The notes beneath the pieces are model-generated. The model saw only the letters and a list, made by a program, of their open reading frames with translations. It was not told the origin of the DNA and ran no database searches. This document shows positions 38,884-47,035 of a stretch of 64,000 bases of DNA, in pieces. The DNA is from JAUYIV01 sp035464675 (GTDB lineage: Bacteria; Actinomycetota; Acidimicrobiia; Spongiisociales; UBA11373). The position numbers were made by a program, and so were the translations under genes. The stretch lies in the NCBI GenBank assembly GCA_035464675.1, contig DATHSA010000054.1:9779-73778 (forward strand), written 5' to 3'. The first letter of the stretch is position 1; the number at the start of each line of letters is the position of its first letter.

Positions 38884-39711
38884 TCACGACCCCTCAGGGC
38901 AGTTGAACGAGGCCTGGAAGATCGTCTCGTCGTCTTCAGGGCTCGTGAGCATCTGCGTCGACGAGGAGACGGTCTGGAACTCCCCGGACTCCGGCGCCCA
39001 CAGATAGCGGCGCTCCGTGTACTCCCAGGTGGCGCCGAAGTCGGCTGTCGACGACGAGTGGGTCACGATCCCGTCGGCGACGCAGTCGATCCCGTCGAGG
39101 TGCGTCACGCCGCCGCCCCGAGCGAACTCGGCCACACCCACCCCGTCGATCGACGGCTGATGGATGTCGCATTCGGCGAAGTAGAAGAACCCGATGAACT
39201 CCGTCGACGCCCCCGAGGTGACTCTTCCGTACGCGACCTCCTCGGGCGCGTCGAATGTCGTCGCGCCGTACGCTTCTGCGGGCCCGAACACCTCCAGCTC
39301 GGCCGCGAATCCGTAGGACAGCCTGATCTGGGCCCACGAGGTCCCCAGCGCCTCGTACATGATGAATTGGTCGAGTGCGCCATCGCCGTCGAAGTCGCCG
39401 CTCACATGGCTCACGCCGGGTGCGCCCAGATCCGGGGTCGTGGCGCCGGGCAGCCCGGCGCACGGTGGAACCGTCGTCGTCGTAACGGCGAGCGTGGTCG
39501 GAGTCGTCGTGGAAGCGACGGTCGTAGATGTCGCCACGCCTGTCGTGGTGGCTCCGCCGTCGGTCGTCGTCGTCCCCGCGGTCGTGGACGTCGAGGCCGC
39601 CGTGCCTTCTCCGGAGTCGCCGCCCGTCAAGAGCACGATCACGACGACGAGGAGCAACGCGGCGATCACGGAGCCGAGGACGATCAGGATTCGGGTCAAA
39701 CGCGGGTCCAT
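38884..39711 (-). CDS. Hypothetical membrane-anchored exported protein
   Basis: 275 residues. A single N-terminal membrane helix (about 9-29), a long Thr/Ser/Gly linker (about 35-85), then an exported domain beginning with GDFDGDGALDQF, a calcium-loop pattern as in FG-GAP/VCBS or dockerin-like repeats. Cysteines at several points suggest disulfides. TAACCT ends 6 nt before the ATG. Unknown function. Confidence 0.7.
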   Translation of the reverse strand: MDPRLTRILIVLGSVIAALLLVVVIVLLTGGDSGEGTAASTSTTAGTTTTDGGATTTGVATSTTVASTTTPTTLAVTTTTVPPCAGLPGATTPDLGAPGVSHVSGDFDGDGALDQFIMYEALGTSWAQIRLSYGFAAELEVFGPAEAYGATTFDAPEEVAYGRVTSGASTEFIGFFYFAECDIHQPSIDGVGVAEFARGGGVTHLDGIDCVADGIVTHSSSTADFGATWEYTERRYLWAPESGEFQTVSSSTQMLTSPEDDETIFQASFNCPEGS

Positions 39712-39717
39712 GACCTC

Positions 39718-39723
39718 AGGTTA
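39718..39723 (-). promoter_or_regulatory. -10 box TAACCT
   Basis: Ends 6 nt before the ATG at 39711; leaderless spacing. Confidence 0.45.
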
Positions 39724-39789
39724 CGCCTCTCATCACGGGGCCCCCGTGTAATCTCCGCCCTGAACCCCCGTCTGACCCCTGGCATCGCC

Positions 39790-40941
39790 ATGCTCGTAGC
39801 GGCCCTCGACCCGGAGCTCTATCTCAAGTCCCAGCGCACTCAGCGGCGCATGGGGCGGGTGCTCGCGGCCAATGTCGTCGCAGCGCTGCCGGGAGCGGAG
39901 GTCAAGCGCCTCGCCGGACATCGCCTGCTCATCACCACCGATCACGCCGCTGCCGTCGAGCGGCTGAGCACGGTGTTCGGAATCGCCGCGGTCGAGATCG
40001 TCGAGCGCCTCGACGCCACCGACATGGATGCCCTCGCCGATGAGGTCGCAGAGCGGATGGGTCCGGTCGTCGCCGGGAAGACGTTCGCGGTGCGCCCACG
40101 GCGGATCGGCACCCACACCTGGAACTCCCAGGACCTCGCCGTCGCCACCGGGGCTCGACTGGTCCGGGCCGGAGGACGCGTCGATCTCACGAACCCCGAA
40201 GTGACCGTGGTGGTGCGCGTCGTGGAGCGGACAGCCGACCTGACGGTCGAGCGCGTCCCGGCCGCCGGGGGTATGCCCCTCGGCACGCAGGGCAACGCCC
40301 TGGTGATGTTCAGCGGCGGCATCGACTCCCCCGTCGCCTCATACATGGTCGCCCGACGCGGCGTGTCCCTCGACTACATCCACTTCTCGCTGGGCTGCGG
40401 ACAAGCCGACCATGCGGCCGCCATCGCCCACGATCTGAGCACCCGCTACGGCCACGGGTCGGACCCGCTCTGGATCGTGTGCGACATCGAAGCTGCGGTA
40501 CCCGAGCTGACCCGCCGCGTCGACGCGCGGCTTCGGCAGATGGCGCTCAAGGCGCTCATGTACCGGGCCGCGGAGCAGATCGCCGCCGACCTCGCCGAGA
40601 CCCGGGCACTGGTCAACGGCGAGTCGCTGGGCCAGGTGTCGACCCAGACCCTGGACAACCTTGCATCACTCGACCGCCTGGTCGACATCCCCGTGCTCCG
40701 GCCCCTGCTCGGCCTCGACAAACTCGAGATCCGCCGCCGTTCCGAGGCGATCGGGACGTATGAGGCGTCGTCGCGAAGCCGCGAGTTGTGCGACATCTCG
40801 CAGGGTTCCAGGGTGTCGGTCGCCACCCGGCCGGGCCGGCTCATGGATGTCGGCGAGGCGATCGAAGATCTCGTGGCCCACACCGTGACGACGGCCAAGC
40901 AGCAACACCTTCGCGACTGGATGCCCGGCTCGATGGTCTAG
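39790..40941 (+). CDS. thiI: tRNA 4-thiouridine synthetase ThiI
   Basis: 383 residues. N-terminal ferredoxin-like/THUMP region (about 1-165), then the PP-loop ATPase with SGGIDSPVASYMVARRG (about 177) and the conserved RELCDISQGSRV segment. There is no C-terminal rhodanese domain, so sulfur must come from a partner, as in many short ThiI. The ATG at 39790 fits the family N-terminus; the open frame upstream is antisense to another gene. Confidence 0.92.
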   Translation: MLVAALDPELYLKSQRTQRRMGRVLAANVVAALPGAEVKRLAGHRLLITTDHAAAVERLSTVFGIAAVEIVERLDATDMDALADEVAERMGPVVAGKTFAVRPRRIGTHTWNSQDLAVATGARLVRAGGRVDLTNPEVTVVVRVVERTADLTVERVPAAGGMPLGTQGNALVMFSGGIDSPVASYMVARRGVSLDYIHFSLGCGQADHAAAIAHDLSTRYGHGSDPLWIVCDIEAAVPELTRRVDARLRQMALKALMYRAAEQIAADLAETRALVNGESLGQVSTQTLDNLASLDRLVDIPVLRPLLGLDKLEIRRRSEAIGTYEASSRSRELCDISQGSRVSVATRPGRLMDVGEAIEDLVAHTVTTAKQQHLRDWMPGSMV

Positions 40942-40976
40942 TCGGGTGCGCCCACGGTCCCGTCGGCACACCCGAC

Positions 40977-40982
40977 TACCGT
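40977..40982 (+). promoter_or_regulatory. -10 box TACCGT for the second ABC exporter
   Basis: Ends 9 nt before the ATG at 40992. Confidence 0.45.
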
Positions 40983-40991
40983 GGCGCAGCC

Positions 40992-41918
40992 ATGTCGGAC
41001 TCCCTCGTCTCGGCCCGCGACCTCACCAAGTCCTTCGGTGAGCTGAAGGCCGTCGACGGCATCGACTTCGAGGTGCATCGCGGTGAAGTGTTCGGGTTCC
41101 TCGGTCCCAACGGCGCCGGCAAGTCGTCGACAATGCGGATGATCGGCTGTGTCTCCCCCGTCACCTCCGGCGACCTCACCGTCCTCGGGATGGATCCCGA
41201 GAAGGACGGCCCCCGGATCCGGGCCCGCCTCGGAGTCGTCCCCCAGGAGGACAACCTCGATCTCGAGCTGACCGTCTACGAGAACCTGCTCATCTATGGC
41301 CGGTATTTCGGACTCAGCAAATCGGTGATCGACGAGCGGATAGACGAACTGCTCAAGTTCGCCCAGCTCGACGAGCGCCGCAAGAGCCGGGTCGAGCCGC
41401 TGTCGGGCGGCATGAAACGACGGCTGACGATCGCCCGCGGGCTGATCAACACGCCCGAGCTGCTTCTCCTCGACGAGCCCACCACAGGGCTCGACCCCCA
41501 GGCCCGGCACCTGCTGTGGGATCGCCTCTACCGGCTGAAGCGGGAGGGAGTCACGCTCATCATCACCACCCACTACATGGATGAGGCGGAGCAGCTCTGT
41601 GACCGCCTGGTGATCATGGACAAGGGCAAGATCGTCGCCGAGGGCTCGCCCCGACAGCTGATCGAGACGCACTCCACCCGCGAGGTCCTGGAGCTGCGAT
41701 TCGAGGTCGGCACCCAGGACAAGCATGCCGAGGATCTGAGGGATCTCGCCACGCGTGTGGAGGTGCTGCCCGACCGGGTCCTCCTCTACACGGAGGATGC
41801 CGACACCGCCTTCGAGGCGGCCCACGAGCGCGGCATCGTCCCCGAATCCACGGTGAGCCGGCGGGCGACCCTCGAGGACGTGTTCCTCCACCTGACCGGC
41901 CGGTCCCTGGTCGATTGA
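40992..41918 (+). CDS. ABC transporter ATP-binding protein (ABC-2 exporter)
   Basis: 308 residues. Walker A GPNGAGKSST, signature LSGGMKRR, Walker B LLLDEPTTGLD, H-loop TTHYMDEAE. C-terminal DrrA/NodI-like extension. The TGA overlaps the ATG of the first permease (41916-41920), so all three genes are coupled. The ATG at 40992 is supported by the -10 box. Confidence 0.93.
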   Translation: MSDSLVSARDLTKSFGELKAVDGIDFEVHRGEVFGFLGPNGAGKSSTMRMIGCVSPVTSGDLTVLGMDPEKDGPRIRARLGVVPQEDNLDLELTVYENLLIYGRYFGLSKSVIDERIDELLKFAQLDERRKSRVEPLSGGMKRRLTIARGLINTPELLLLDEPTTGLDPQARHLLWDRLYRLKREGVTLIITTHYMDEAEQLCDRLVIMDKGKIVAEGSPRQLIETHSTREVLELRFEVGTQDKHAEDLRDLATRVEVLPDRVLLYTEDADTAFEAAHERGIVPESTVSRRATLEDVFLHLTGRSLVD

Positions 41919-42697
41919 TGGTGGTGCTCGCCCACTCCGGCCGCCTCATCGAGGCGTCTGCCCGTGTCTACCGCCGGACCTTCCGGGGCAGCCTGGTCAG
42001 CACCTTCTTCAACCCGATCCTGTTCCTGCTGGCGATGGGGGTGGGTCTCGGCCAGCTGGTCGACAGCGGATCGGGCGACGCCTCCCTGGAGATCACGTAC
42101 CTGACCTTCCTCGCCCCCGGCCTCCTGGCAGCCACGGCGATGATGACCGGTGCGGGCGACTCGGCCTTCCCAGTCATGGCAGGGATCAAGTGGCGAAAGA
42201 GCTACGACGCGGTGCTCGCCACCCCCATCGGGGTGACCGACCTGGTGCTCGGCCACCTGGGCTGGGTCGCGGTCCGGTTGACCTTCGTCACCCTCGTCTA
42301 CGCCATGGTGATGGCCGCCTTCGGGGCCACCACCGTCGTCGAGGGTTTGATAGCAGTGCCGCCGGCGGTGGCCACCGGGCTGGCGTTTGCCGGCGTCATC
42401 ACCGCCTACACCGCCCAGCTCGAGGACGAGCGCGGGCTCTCCTCGATGTTCCGGTTCGGAATGACCCCCCTGTTTCTGTTCTCGGGCACGTTCTTCCCGG
42501 TGAGCCAGCTTCCGGGGTGGATGCAGCCGGTGGCCTACGCCACACCGCTGTGGCACGGCGTGTCGCTGTGCCGGGGCCTGGCCGTCGGCACCGAGTACGA
42601 GGTCAACCCGGTCATCAGTGCGGCATACCTGGCGGCAATGATCCTGCTGGGCATCGCCCTGGCCACGCGGACCATGCGGAAGAGGCTGATCAAATGA
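41918..42697 (+). CDS. ABC-2 transporter permease, first
   Basis: 259 residues, six membrane segments, with the NodJ-like FRGSLVSTFFNPILFLLAMGVGLG start and LFLFSGTFFPVSQLPGWMQ. It overlaps the second permease by ATGA. Two related permeases plus one ATPase suggest a heterodimeric exporter; substrate unknown. Confidence 0.9.
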   Translation: MVVLAHSGRLIEASARVYRRTFRGSLVSTFFNPILFLLAMGVGLGQLVDSGSGDASLEITYLTFLAPGLLAATAMMTGAGDSAFPVMAGIKWRKSYDAVLATPIGVTDLVLGHLGWVAVRLTFVTLVYAMVMAAFGATTVVEGLIAVPPAVATGLAFAGVITAYTAQLEDERGLSSMFRFGMTPLFLFSGTFFPVSQLPGWMQPVAYATPLWHGVSLCRGLAVGTEYEVNPVISAAYLAAMILLGIALATRTMRKRLIK

Positions 42698-43497
42698 GCG
42701 CCACGCTCCACTCTCGAGTGGTGCCTCCCTTCGTGCCCGGCAGCGCCATCCGCATGCTCGAGCGCAGCTACCTGGTGTACCGCCGCATCTGGGTGGTCAT
42801 CTTCTCGGGGTTCTTCGAGCCGGTCTTCTACCTGTTCTCGATCGGCGTCGGCCTCGGCAAACTCGTGGGCGACGTCCAGGGCCCGGGCGGGCAAGCGGTC
42901 ACATACGCGGCGTTCGTGGCTCCAGCTCTGCTCGCGGCCTCGGCCATGAACGGCGCGGTCTACGAGTCGACGTTCAACATCTTCTTCAAGCTGAGGTACG
43001 GGAAGGTGTACGACGCCATCCTCTCCACCCCGATGCTCCCCCGGCACATCGCCGTCGGCGAGATAGCGTGGTCCCTGGGACGGGGCCTGATGTATGCCGT
43101 CGCCTTCCTGGTCGTGATCGCCAGCTTCGGCTACGTGTACTCGCCGTGGGCCGTGATGGCGGTGCCGGCTGCGGTCCTGATCGGCTTCGCCTTTGCTGCG
43201 GTCGGGATGACTGCCACCACCTTCATGAAGTCCTGGCAGGACTTCGACCTGGTGAACATGGTGACGCTGCCGCTCTTCCTCTTCTCCGGCACGTTCTATC
43301 CGCTGGAGGTCTACCCCGACGCGATCCAGACGATCGCCCGCTTCTCACCCCTCTATCACGGGGTCGAGCTGATCCGGGCGTGCACCCTGGGAGTGTTCGA
43401 CTGGAGCATCGCCGGCCACCTGGCATTCCTGGTGGGCATGGGTGCCATCGGCGTGATGATCGTGTCGCGGCGCCTCGACAAGCTGTTGCTGTCCTGA
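42694..43497 (+). CDS. ABC-2 transporter permease, second
   Basis: 267 residues, paralogous to the preceding permease: RIWVVIFSGFFEPVFYLF near the start and PLFLFSGTFYPLEVYP in the second half. Six membrane segments. Last gene of the three-gene exporter operon. Confidence 0.9.
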   Translation: MSATLHSRVVPPFVPGSAIRMLERSYLVYRRIWVVIFSGFFEPVFYLFSIGVGLGKLVGDVQGPGGQAVTYAAFVAPALLAASAMNGAVYESTFNIFFKLRYGKVYDAILSTPMLPRHIAVGEIAWSLGRGLMYAVAFLVVIASFGYVYSPWAVMAVPAAVLIGFAFAAVGMTATTFMKSWQDFDLVNMVTLPLFLFSGTFYPLEVYPDAIQTIARFSPLYHGVELIRACTLGVFDWSIAGHLAFLVGMGAIGVMIVSRRLDKLLLS

Positions 43498-43567
43498 GCC
43501 TGCCGCCGACCTCTGCTGATTGCCTGCAGGAGACGTACGATCTGACTCCCTCTCTGGAAGGTCACAG

Positions 43568-43972
43568 ATGCCACGAACGCTGTCGCTGTTCCTGATCGCA
43601 CTCCCCGTCTTCCTGGTGATCGATCTGATCTGGCTCGGGGTGGTGGCCCGCCGGTTCTATCGCGACCAGCTCGGGGGCCTCCTCCGAACCGACACCGTGT
43701 GGCCGGCGGCGATCGCCTTCTACGTCCTGTTCGTGCTGGGCCTGGTCGTGTTCGTTCTCAACCCGGCGATCGACGACGGCTCGCTCGGGAGGGCCATCGG
43801 GCTCGGGGCGCTCTTCGGGCTGATCACCTACGCCACCTACGACCTCACCAATCTGGCCACGCTGCGGGATTGGCCGCCCCTCATGACGGCGGTCGACCTG
43901 GTGTGGGGGACGGTGCTGGCGGCCAGCGTCTCGTCGACCACCTTCGGCATCGCCGACGCACTGGGGGTGTGA
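43568..43972 (+). CDS. DUF2177 membrane protein
   Basis: 134 residues with four membrane segments. VIDLIWLGVVARRFYRDQLGGLLR, GLGALFGLITYATYDLTNLATL and WPPLMTAVDLVWGT are the DUF2177 signatures. Family function is unknown. GGAAGG lies before the ATG at 43568. Confidence 0.9.
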   Translation: MPRTLSLFLIALPVFLVIDLIWLGVVARRFYRDQLGGLLRTDTVWPAAIAFYVLFVLGLVVFVLNPAIDDGSLGRAIGLGALFGLITYATYDLTNLATLRDWPPLMTAVDLVWGTVLAASVSSTTFGIADALGV

Positions 43973-44019
43973 GGGGGCGGCAAGGTCGCCGAGGCCCGCC
44001 CGGGAATGAGCACGGCCGC

Positions 44020-44039
44020 GCCGGGGTAGGGGCCCCGGC
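44020..44039. terminator. Hairpin after the DUF2177 gene
   Basis: GCCGGGG and CCCCGGC flank a 6-nt loop, about 50 bp past the DUF2177 stop. No T-tract. Convergent genes (DUF2177 and ssrA) end here. Confidence 0.45.
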
Positions 44040-44065
44040 TGCGGAGGAGGGCCGACCAGCGTCTG

Positions 44066-44084
44066 TTCGGCCCGAAGGGCCGAA
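44066..44084 (-). terminator. Hairpin 3' of tmRNA
   Basis: Perfect 8-bp stem TTCGGCCC/GGGCCGAA with a 3-nt loop, 22 nt past the mature tmRNA 3' end. Probable ssrA terminator without a T-tract. Confidence 0.5.
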
Positions 44085-44106
44085 GTCGGCCCGGGAATGA
44101 GCAGAG

Positions 44107-44453
44107 TGGAGGTGCGGGGAGTCGAACCCCGGTCCTGTGAGCTCTCGACGTCGGTTCTCCGAGCGCAGCCGATAGATCGTTTCGGGGGACGGGACCCTAT
44201 CGGCGGGCGGACCCGATCCCTAGCCGGAAGTGTCTTGACCCGCCGGTCCCGGCATCCCGGCGGGAGCATCCCCCATTGCGTCGCCCGGATCCGGCGAGGG
44301 GGGAGCCCTCCGGTCGGACGGGCCGCTTATTTAGGCAGCCAGTGCGAAGTTGTCTTCGGCACGTATGTGTTTCCCGGTTCTTTAGCGAGGACTCCGGGGA
44401 CCTCGGCTCGCTACCGACGCTTTGATTCTCACAGTCGAAACCATGTCACCCCC
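44107..44453 (-). ncRNA. ssrA: Transfer-messenger RNA (tmRNA)
   Basis: Rescues stalled ribosomes with SmpB. The 5' end GGGGGUGACAUGGUUUCGAC pairs its first seven bases with the CACCUCC at the 3' end (44108-44114), and the T-arm GGTTCGACTCC is present. The tag frame ends AEDNFALAA followed by TAA (44331-44360), with a second in-frame-adjacent TAA-like ATAAG after it. The resume codon may be that GCC or a GGG five codons earlier. CCA is not encoded. It lies 167 bp downstream of smpB on the same strand. TACATT at 44481-44486 is a possible -10 for an RNase P-trimmed precursor. Confidence 0.93.
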
Positions 44454-44603
44454 ATATGGGGACGCAGAAGCGTCGCCGTCAATGTACAACGCATCTGCCA
44501 CTTTCGGGGATTCCGCGAGGGGGATGCCCGCTTTCTGTCCAGGCCGCCCCCACCTGAGCACCCTCCCCCGAGGGGAGGTGGAGACAGCGTGCGCGCCAAC
44601 GCG

Positions 44604-44617
44604 GGGCAACGGGCAAC
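44604..44617. repeat. 7-bp tandem repeat, 2 copies (GGGCAAC)
   Basis: Two GGGCAAC units 4 nt past the smpB stop. Same unit as the long array at 63899. Confidence 0.5.
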
Positions 44618-44620
44618 GAT

Positions 44621-45079
44621 CTAGTCGATGCTCCGGTACTTCATCGCCTTGTCCATCTCCCGATCCGCCTGGCGCCTCTTGATTGTCTCGCGCTTGTCGA
44701 TCCGGGTCTTGCCTTTGCCGAGGCCCAACTCGACCTTGGCCTTCCCGTCCTTGAAGTACAGCGACGTGGGGATCAGGGTCAGACCCTTCTGGGCGAGTGC
44801 GGCTCCTATGCGGGCGATCTCGTTGCGGTGCAGCAGGAGCTTCCGGGGACGATCCGGGTCGTGTCCGCCCTCATGGGCGTATTCGTAGGGGGCGATGCGG
44901 AGCCCGTAGAGCCACATCTCGCCGTCCTTGACAGCGGCGTACGAGTCCTTGAGGTCGGCTCGCCCGTTGCGCAGGCTCTTCACCTCGGACCCGAGCAGCA
45001 CCAACCCGGCCTCGTAGGTCTCCGAGATGGCGAAGTCGAATCGGGCCCGCCGGTTGGTGGCAATGGTCTTCACTCCCAC
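44621..45079 (-). CDS. smpB: SsrA-binding protein SmpB
   Basis: 152 residues. It binds tmRNA and mimics the codon-anticodon arm. ATNRRARFDFAISETYEAGLVL-type start with GSEVKSLR, the KLLLHRNEI segment and a basic C-terminal tail (KRRQADREMDKAMKYRS) that folds in the mRNA channel. Start is GTG 45079 with TAGGGT 6 nt upstream and no Shine-Dalgarno. Adjacent ssrA lies downstream. Confidence 0.96.
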   Translation of the reverse strand: MGVKTIATNRRARFDFAISETYEAGLVLLGSEVKSLRNGRADLKDSYAAVKDGEMWLYGLRIAPYEYAHEGGHDPDRPRKLLLHRNEIARIGAALAQKGLTLIPTSLYFKDGKAKVELGLGKGKTRIDKRETIKRRQADREMDKAMKYRSID

Positions 45080-45085
45080 GAGAAG

Positions 45086-45091
45086 ACCCTA
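45086..45091 (-). promoter_or_regulatory. -10 box TAGGGT for smpB
   Basis: Ends 6 nt before GTG 45079; leaderless spacing. Confidence 0.4.
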
Positions 45092-45130
45092 AGGCCGGTG
45101 TCGTTCGTTCGGACGGGTGGGCTCCTCTTT

Positions 45131-45158
45131 CGAATCGCGAATCGCGAATCGCGAATCG
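45131..45158. repeat. 7-bp tandem repeat array (CGAATCG, 4 exact copies)
   Basis: Four identical CGAATCG units, directly followed by the ftsX-end hairpin. Confidence 0.85.
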
Positions 45159-45159
45159 C

Positions 45160-45180
45160 GGCCCGAGCGAAGCGAGGGCC
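45160..45180 (-). terminator. Hairpin past the ftsX stop
   Basis: GGCCC/GGGCC stem around the GCGAAGC mini-hairpin, 6 nt after the ftsX stop codon. Same design as 2222-2242. Confidence 0.45.
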
Positions 45181-45186
45181 AATCCA

Positions 45187-46068
45187 TCAGTCCCTCAGGA
45201 AGCCCCACATCCCGAAGGCGCTCCCGAGGAGACCGGTACCGGCGCCGAAGCCGAGCACGATGAGAGCCTGGCGAATCATGAAGTCCGTCGGCGGATTCAG
45301 TGACCCGGGATCGGTGGCCGTCGACAGCAGCTCAGCGATCGAGCCACCGGCCGCCCACACGAGGGCTATGGCGAGCACGGCTCCGATCACGCCCTCGATC
45401 ACACCCTCGAGAAGGAACGGGATGCGAACGAACCAGTTTCCCGCACCCACCAGCTTCATGATCCCTATCTCGTCTCGTCGGGCGAAGATTGCGATCCGGA
45501 TCGTGTTGGCGATGAGAACCACCGCGGCCAGGGCGAGGACGATCCCGATCCCGAGCGCAAACGTCCTCATCTTCCCCGCCCGTGCCACCAGATTGTCGAT
45601 CGCCTCGTCTGCCGATGAAACCTGGAACACCCCGGGGACGACGACGAGCCGATCGCGGATCGTCGAGTAGTCGGCGGCCTCGGTGGGTCGTATCCGGAGA
45701 GATGCCGGCAGGATCGACGGGTCCTCCTCGACTATCTCGATGAGGGAGGGCTGATCCGAGAAGATCTCGCGGAACTCCTCGAGTGCCTGCGTCTTCGTGT
45801 AGTAGATGACCTCGTCGACCTCGTCCCAGGTCCGGATGTCAGCCTGCATGGAGTCGATTTCCTCCAGGCTCAGGTCGTCGCCGAGGAAGGCGATGACACG
45901 AACGTTGTCGTCCCACCTGCCGATGTCCTGGTCGATCGACCAACCCACGATCCTCGTGCCGAACACCAGTGCCAGCATCACGAAGACGGCGACGACGGCA
46001 GCAAAGACCACCAGGACGTTTCGGCGGAGGTTCGAGATCGCCTGCTCGAGGATGTACTGGAACCGCAT
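45187..46068 (-). CDS. ftsX: Cell division protein FtsX
   Basis: 293 residues. Membrane subunit of FtsEX, which activates peptidoglycan hydrolases at division. N-terminal helix (about 20-42), an extracellular loop domain (about 55-155), then three more helices with the FtsX region RIAIFARRDEIGIMKLVGA. ATG 46068 is one base after the ftsE stop. An upstream in-frame start would lie inside ftsE. Confidence 0.94.
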   Translation of the reverse strand: MRFQYILEQAISNLRRNVLVVFAAVVAVFVMLALVFGTRIVGWSIDQDIGRWDDNVRVIAFLGDDLSLEEIDSMQADIRTWDEVDEVIYYTKTQALEEFREIFSDQPSLIEIVEEDPSILPASLRIRPTEAADYSTIRDRLVVVPGVFQVSSADEAIDNLVARAGKMRTFALGIGIVLALAAVVLIANTIRIAIFARRDEIGIMKLVGAGNWFVRIPFLLEGVIEGVIGAVLAIALVWAAGGSIAELLSTATDPGSLNPPTDFMIRQALIVLGFGAGTGLLGSAFGMWGFLRD

Positions 46069-46069
46069 G

Positions 46070-46807
46070 TCAGCCTTCGGTGGCCTCTTGCTCGCCGGTG
46101 GCACTGGCTCCGACCGGCTCCTCCACACCCATCTGGTAAGCGCCGCGGGTCTGGTCGCGGATGACCCTGCCACGCTCGAGAGCCACCACCCGGCGTCGCA
46201 TGGCGTCGACGATCGCGTGGTCGTGAGTCGCCATCACAACGGTCGTGCCGGTGCGGTTGATACGGTCGAGAAGCCGCATGATCCCCACCGAGGTCGCCGG
46301 GTCGAGGTTCCCGGTCGGCTCGTCGGCCAGGAGGATCAGGGGCCGGTTGACGAACGCCCGGGCGATCGAGACCCGCTGCTGCTCACCGCCGGACAACTGA
46401 TTGGGGAGGCGGTCCGACTTGGCGGCGAGGCCGACCAGCTTGAGCACCTGAGGCACCTGCGACCGGACGACGTTCTTGGGACGGCCGATCACCTCGAGAG
46501 CGAACGCGACGTTCTCGTAGACCGTCTTGCTGGGGAGCAGCTTGAAGTCCTGGAAGACGGTGCCGATGGAACGTCGGAGCATGGGGATCTTCCAGGCCGG
46601 CAACGCGGTGATCTCCTTGCCGGCGACCCAGATCTGCCCTTCCGTGGGAAGCTCCTGGCGGAGCATCAGGCGGATCAACGTCGATTTTCCCGAGCCCGAA
46701 GGACCGACGAGGAAGACGAATTCGCCCTTGGAGATCTCGAGGTCCACGTCCGTGACGGCGACGATGTCGCCGTCGTAGACCTTCGCTACGTCCTGCAACC
46801 GGATCAT
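46070..46807 (-). CDS. ftsE: Cell division ATP-binding protein FtsE
   Basis: 245 residues. Walker A GPSGSGKST, signature LSGGEQQR, Walker B LLADEPTGNLD, H-loop ATHDHAI. Starts MIRLQDVAKVYDGD like the family. The last ~20 residues form a Glu/Ala-rich tail. Forms FtsEX with the following gene. Confidence 0.96.
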   Translation of the reverse strand: MIRLQDVAKVYDGDIVAVTDVDLEISKGEFVFLVGPSGSGKSTLIRLMLRQELPTEGQIWVAGKEITALPAWKIPMLRRSIGTVFQDFKLLPSKTVYENVAFALEVIGRPKNVVRSQVPQVLKLVGLAAKSDRLPNQLSGGEQQRVSIARAFVNRPLILLADEPTGNLDPATSVGIMRLLDRINRTGTTVVMATHDHAIVDAMRRRVVALERGRVIRDQTRGAYQMGVEEPVGASATGEQEATEG

Positions 46808-47035
46808 GTACGCCTCTCGGAGTGCTGCCGCGGTGTCCCTTCGGCACCCACTCCGCCCGCGACGCTCGCGGCGAGGTTAGTGACCGACTTGGGAAAGCCC
46901 GATGATTCTGGTGCATCGCCGGAGATAGGCCAATCGGGCCGGACGAGAGCGAAGGGCGGAGAGCAGAGGGCGAAACCTCGGCATCGATGCCCGCTCGGGG
47001 CGGAGAGGCGGAAGGGTAAGGCAGGAGGCCGGGAC

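Noticed and set aside
39058..39789. Upstream extension of the thiI frame
   Set aside because: Antisense to the anchored protein at 38884-39711; thiI homology begins at 39790.
46938..46980. Another heptamer array upstream of ftsE
   Set aside because: GAGAGCG/AAGGGCG/GAGAGCA/GAGGGCG keep a 7-bp period but are too diverged to count with confidence.
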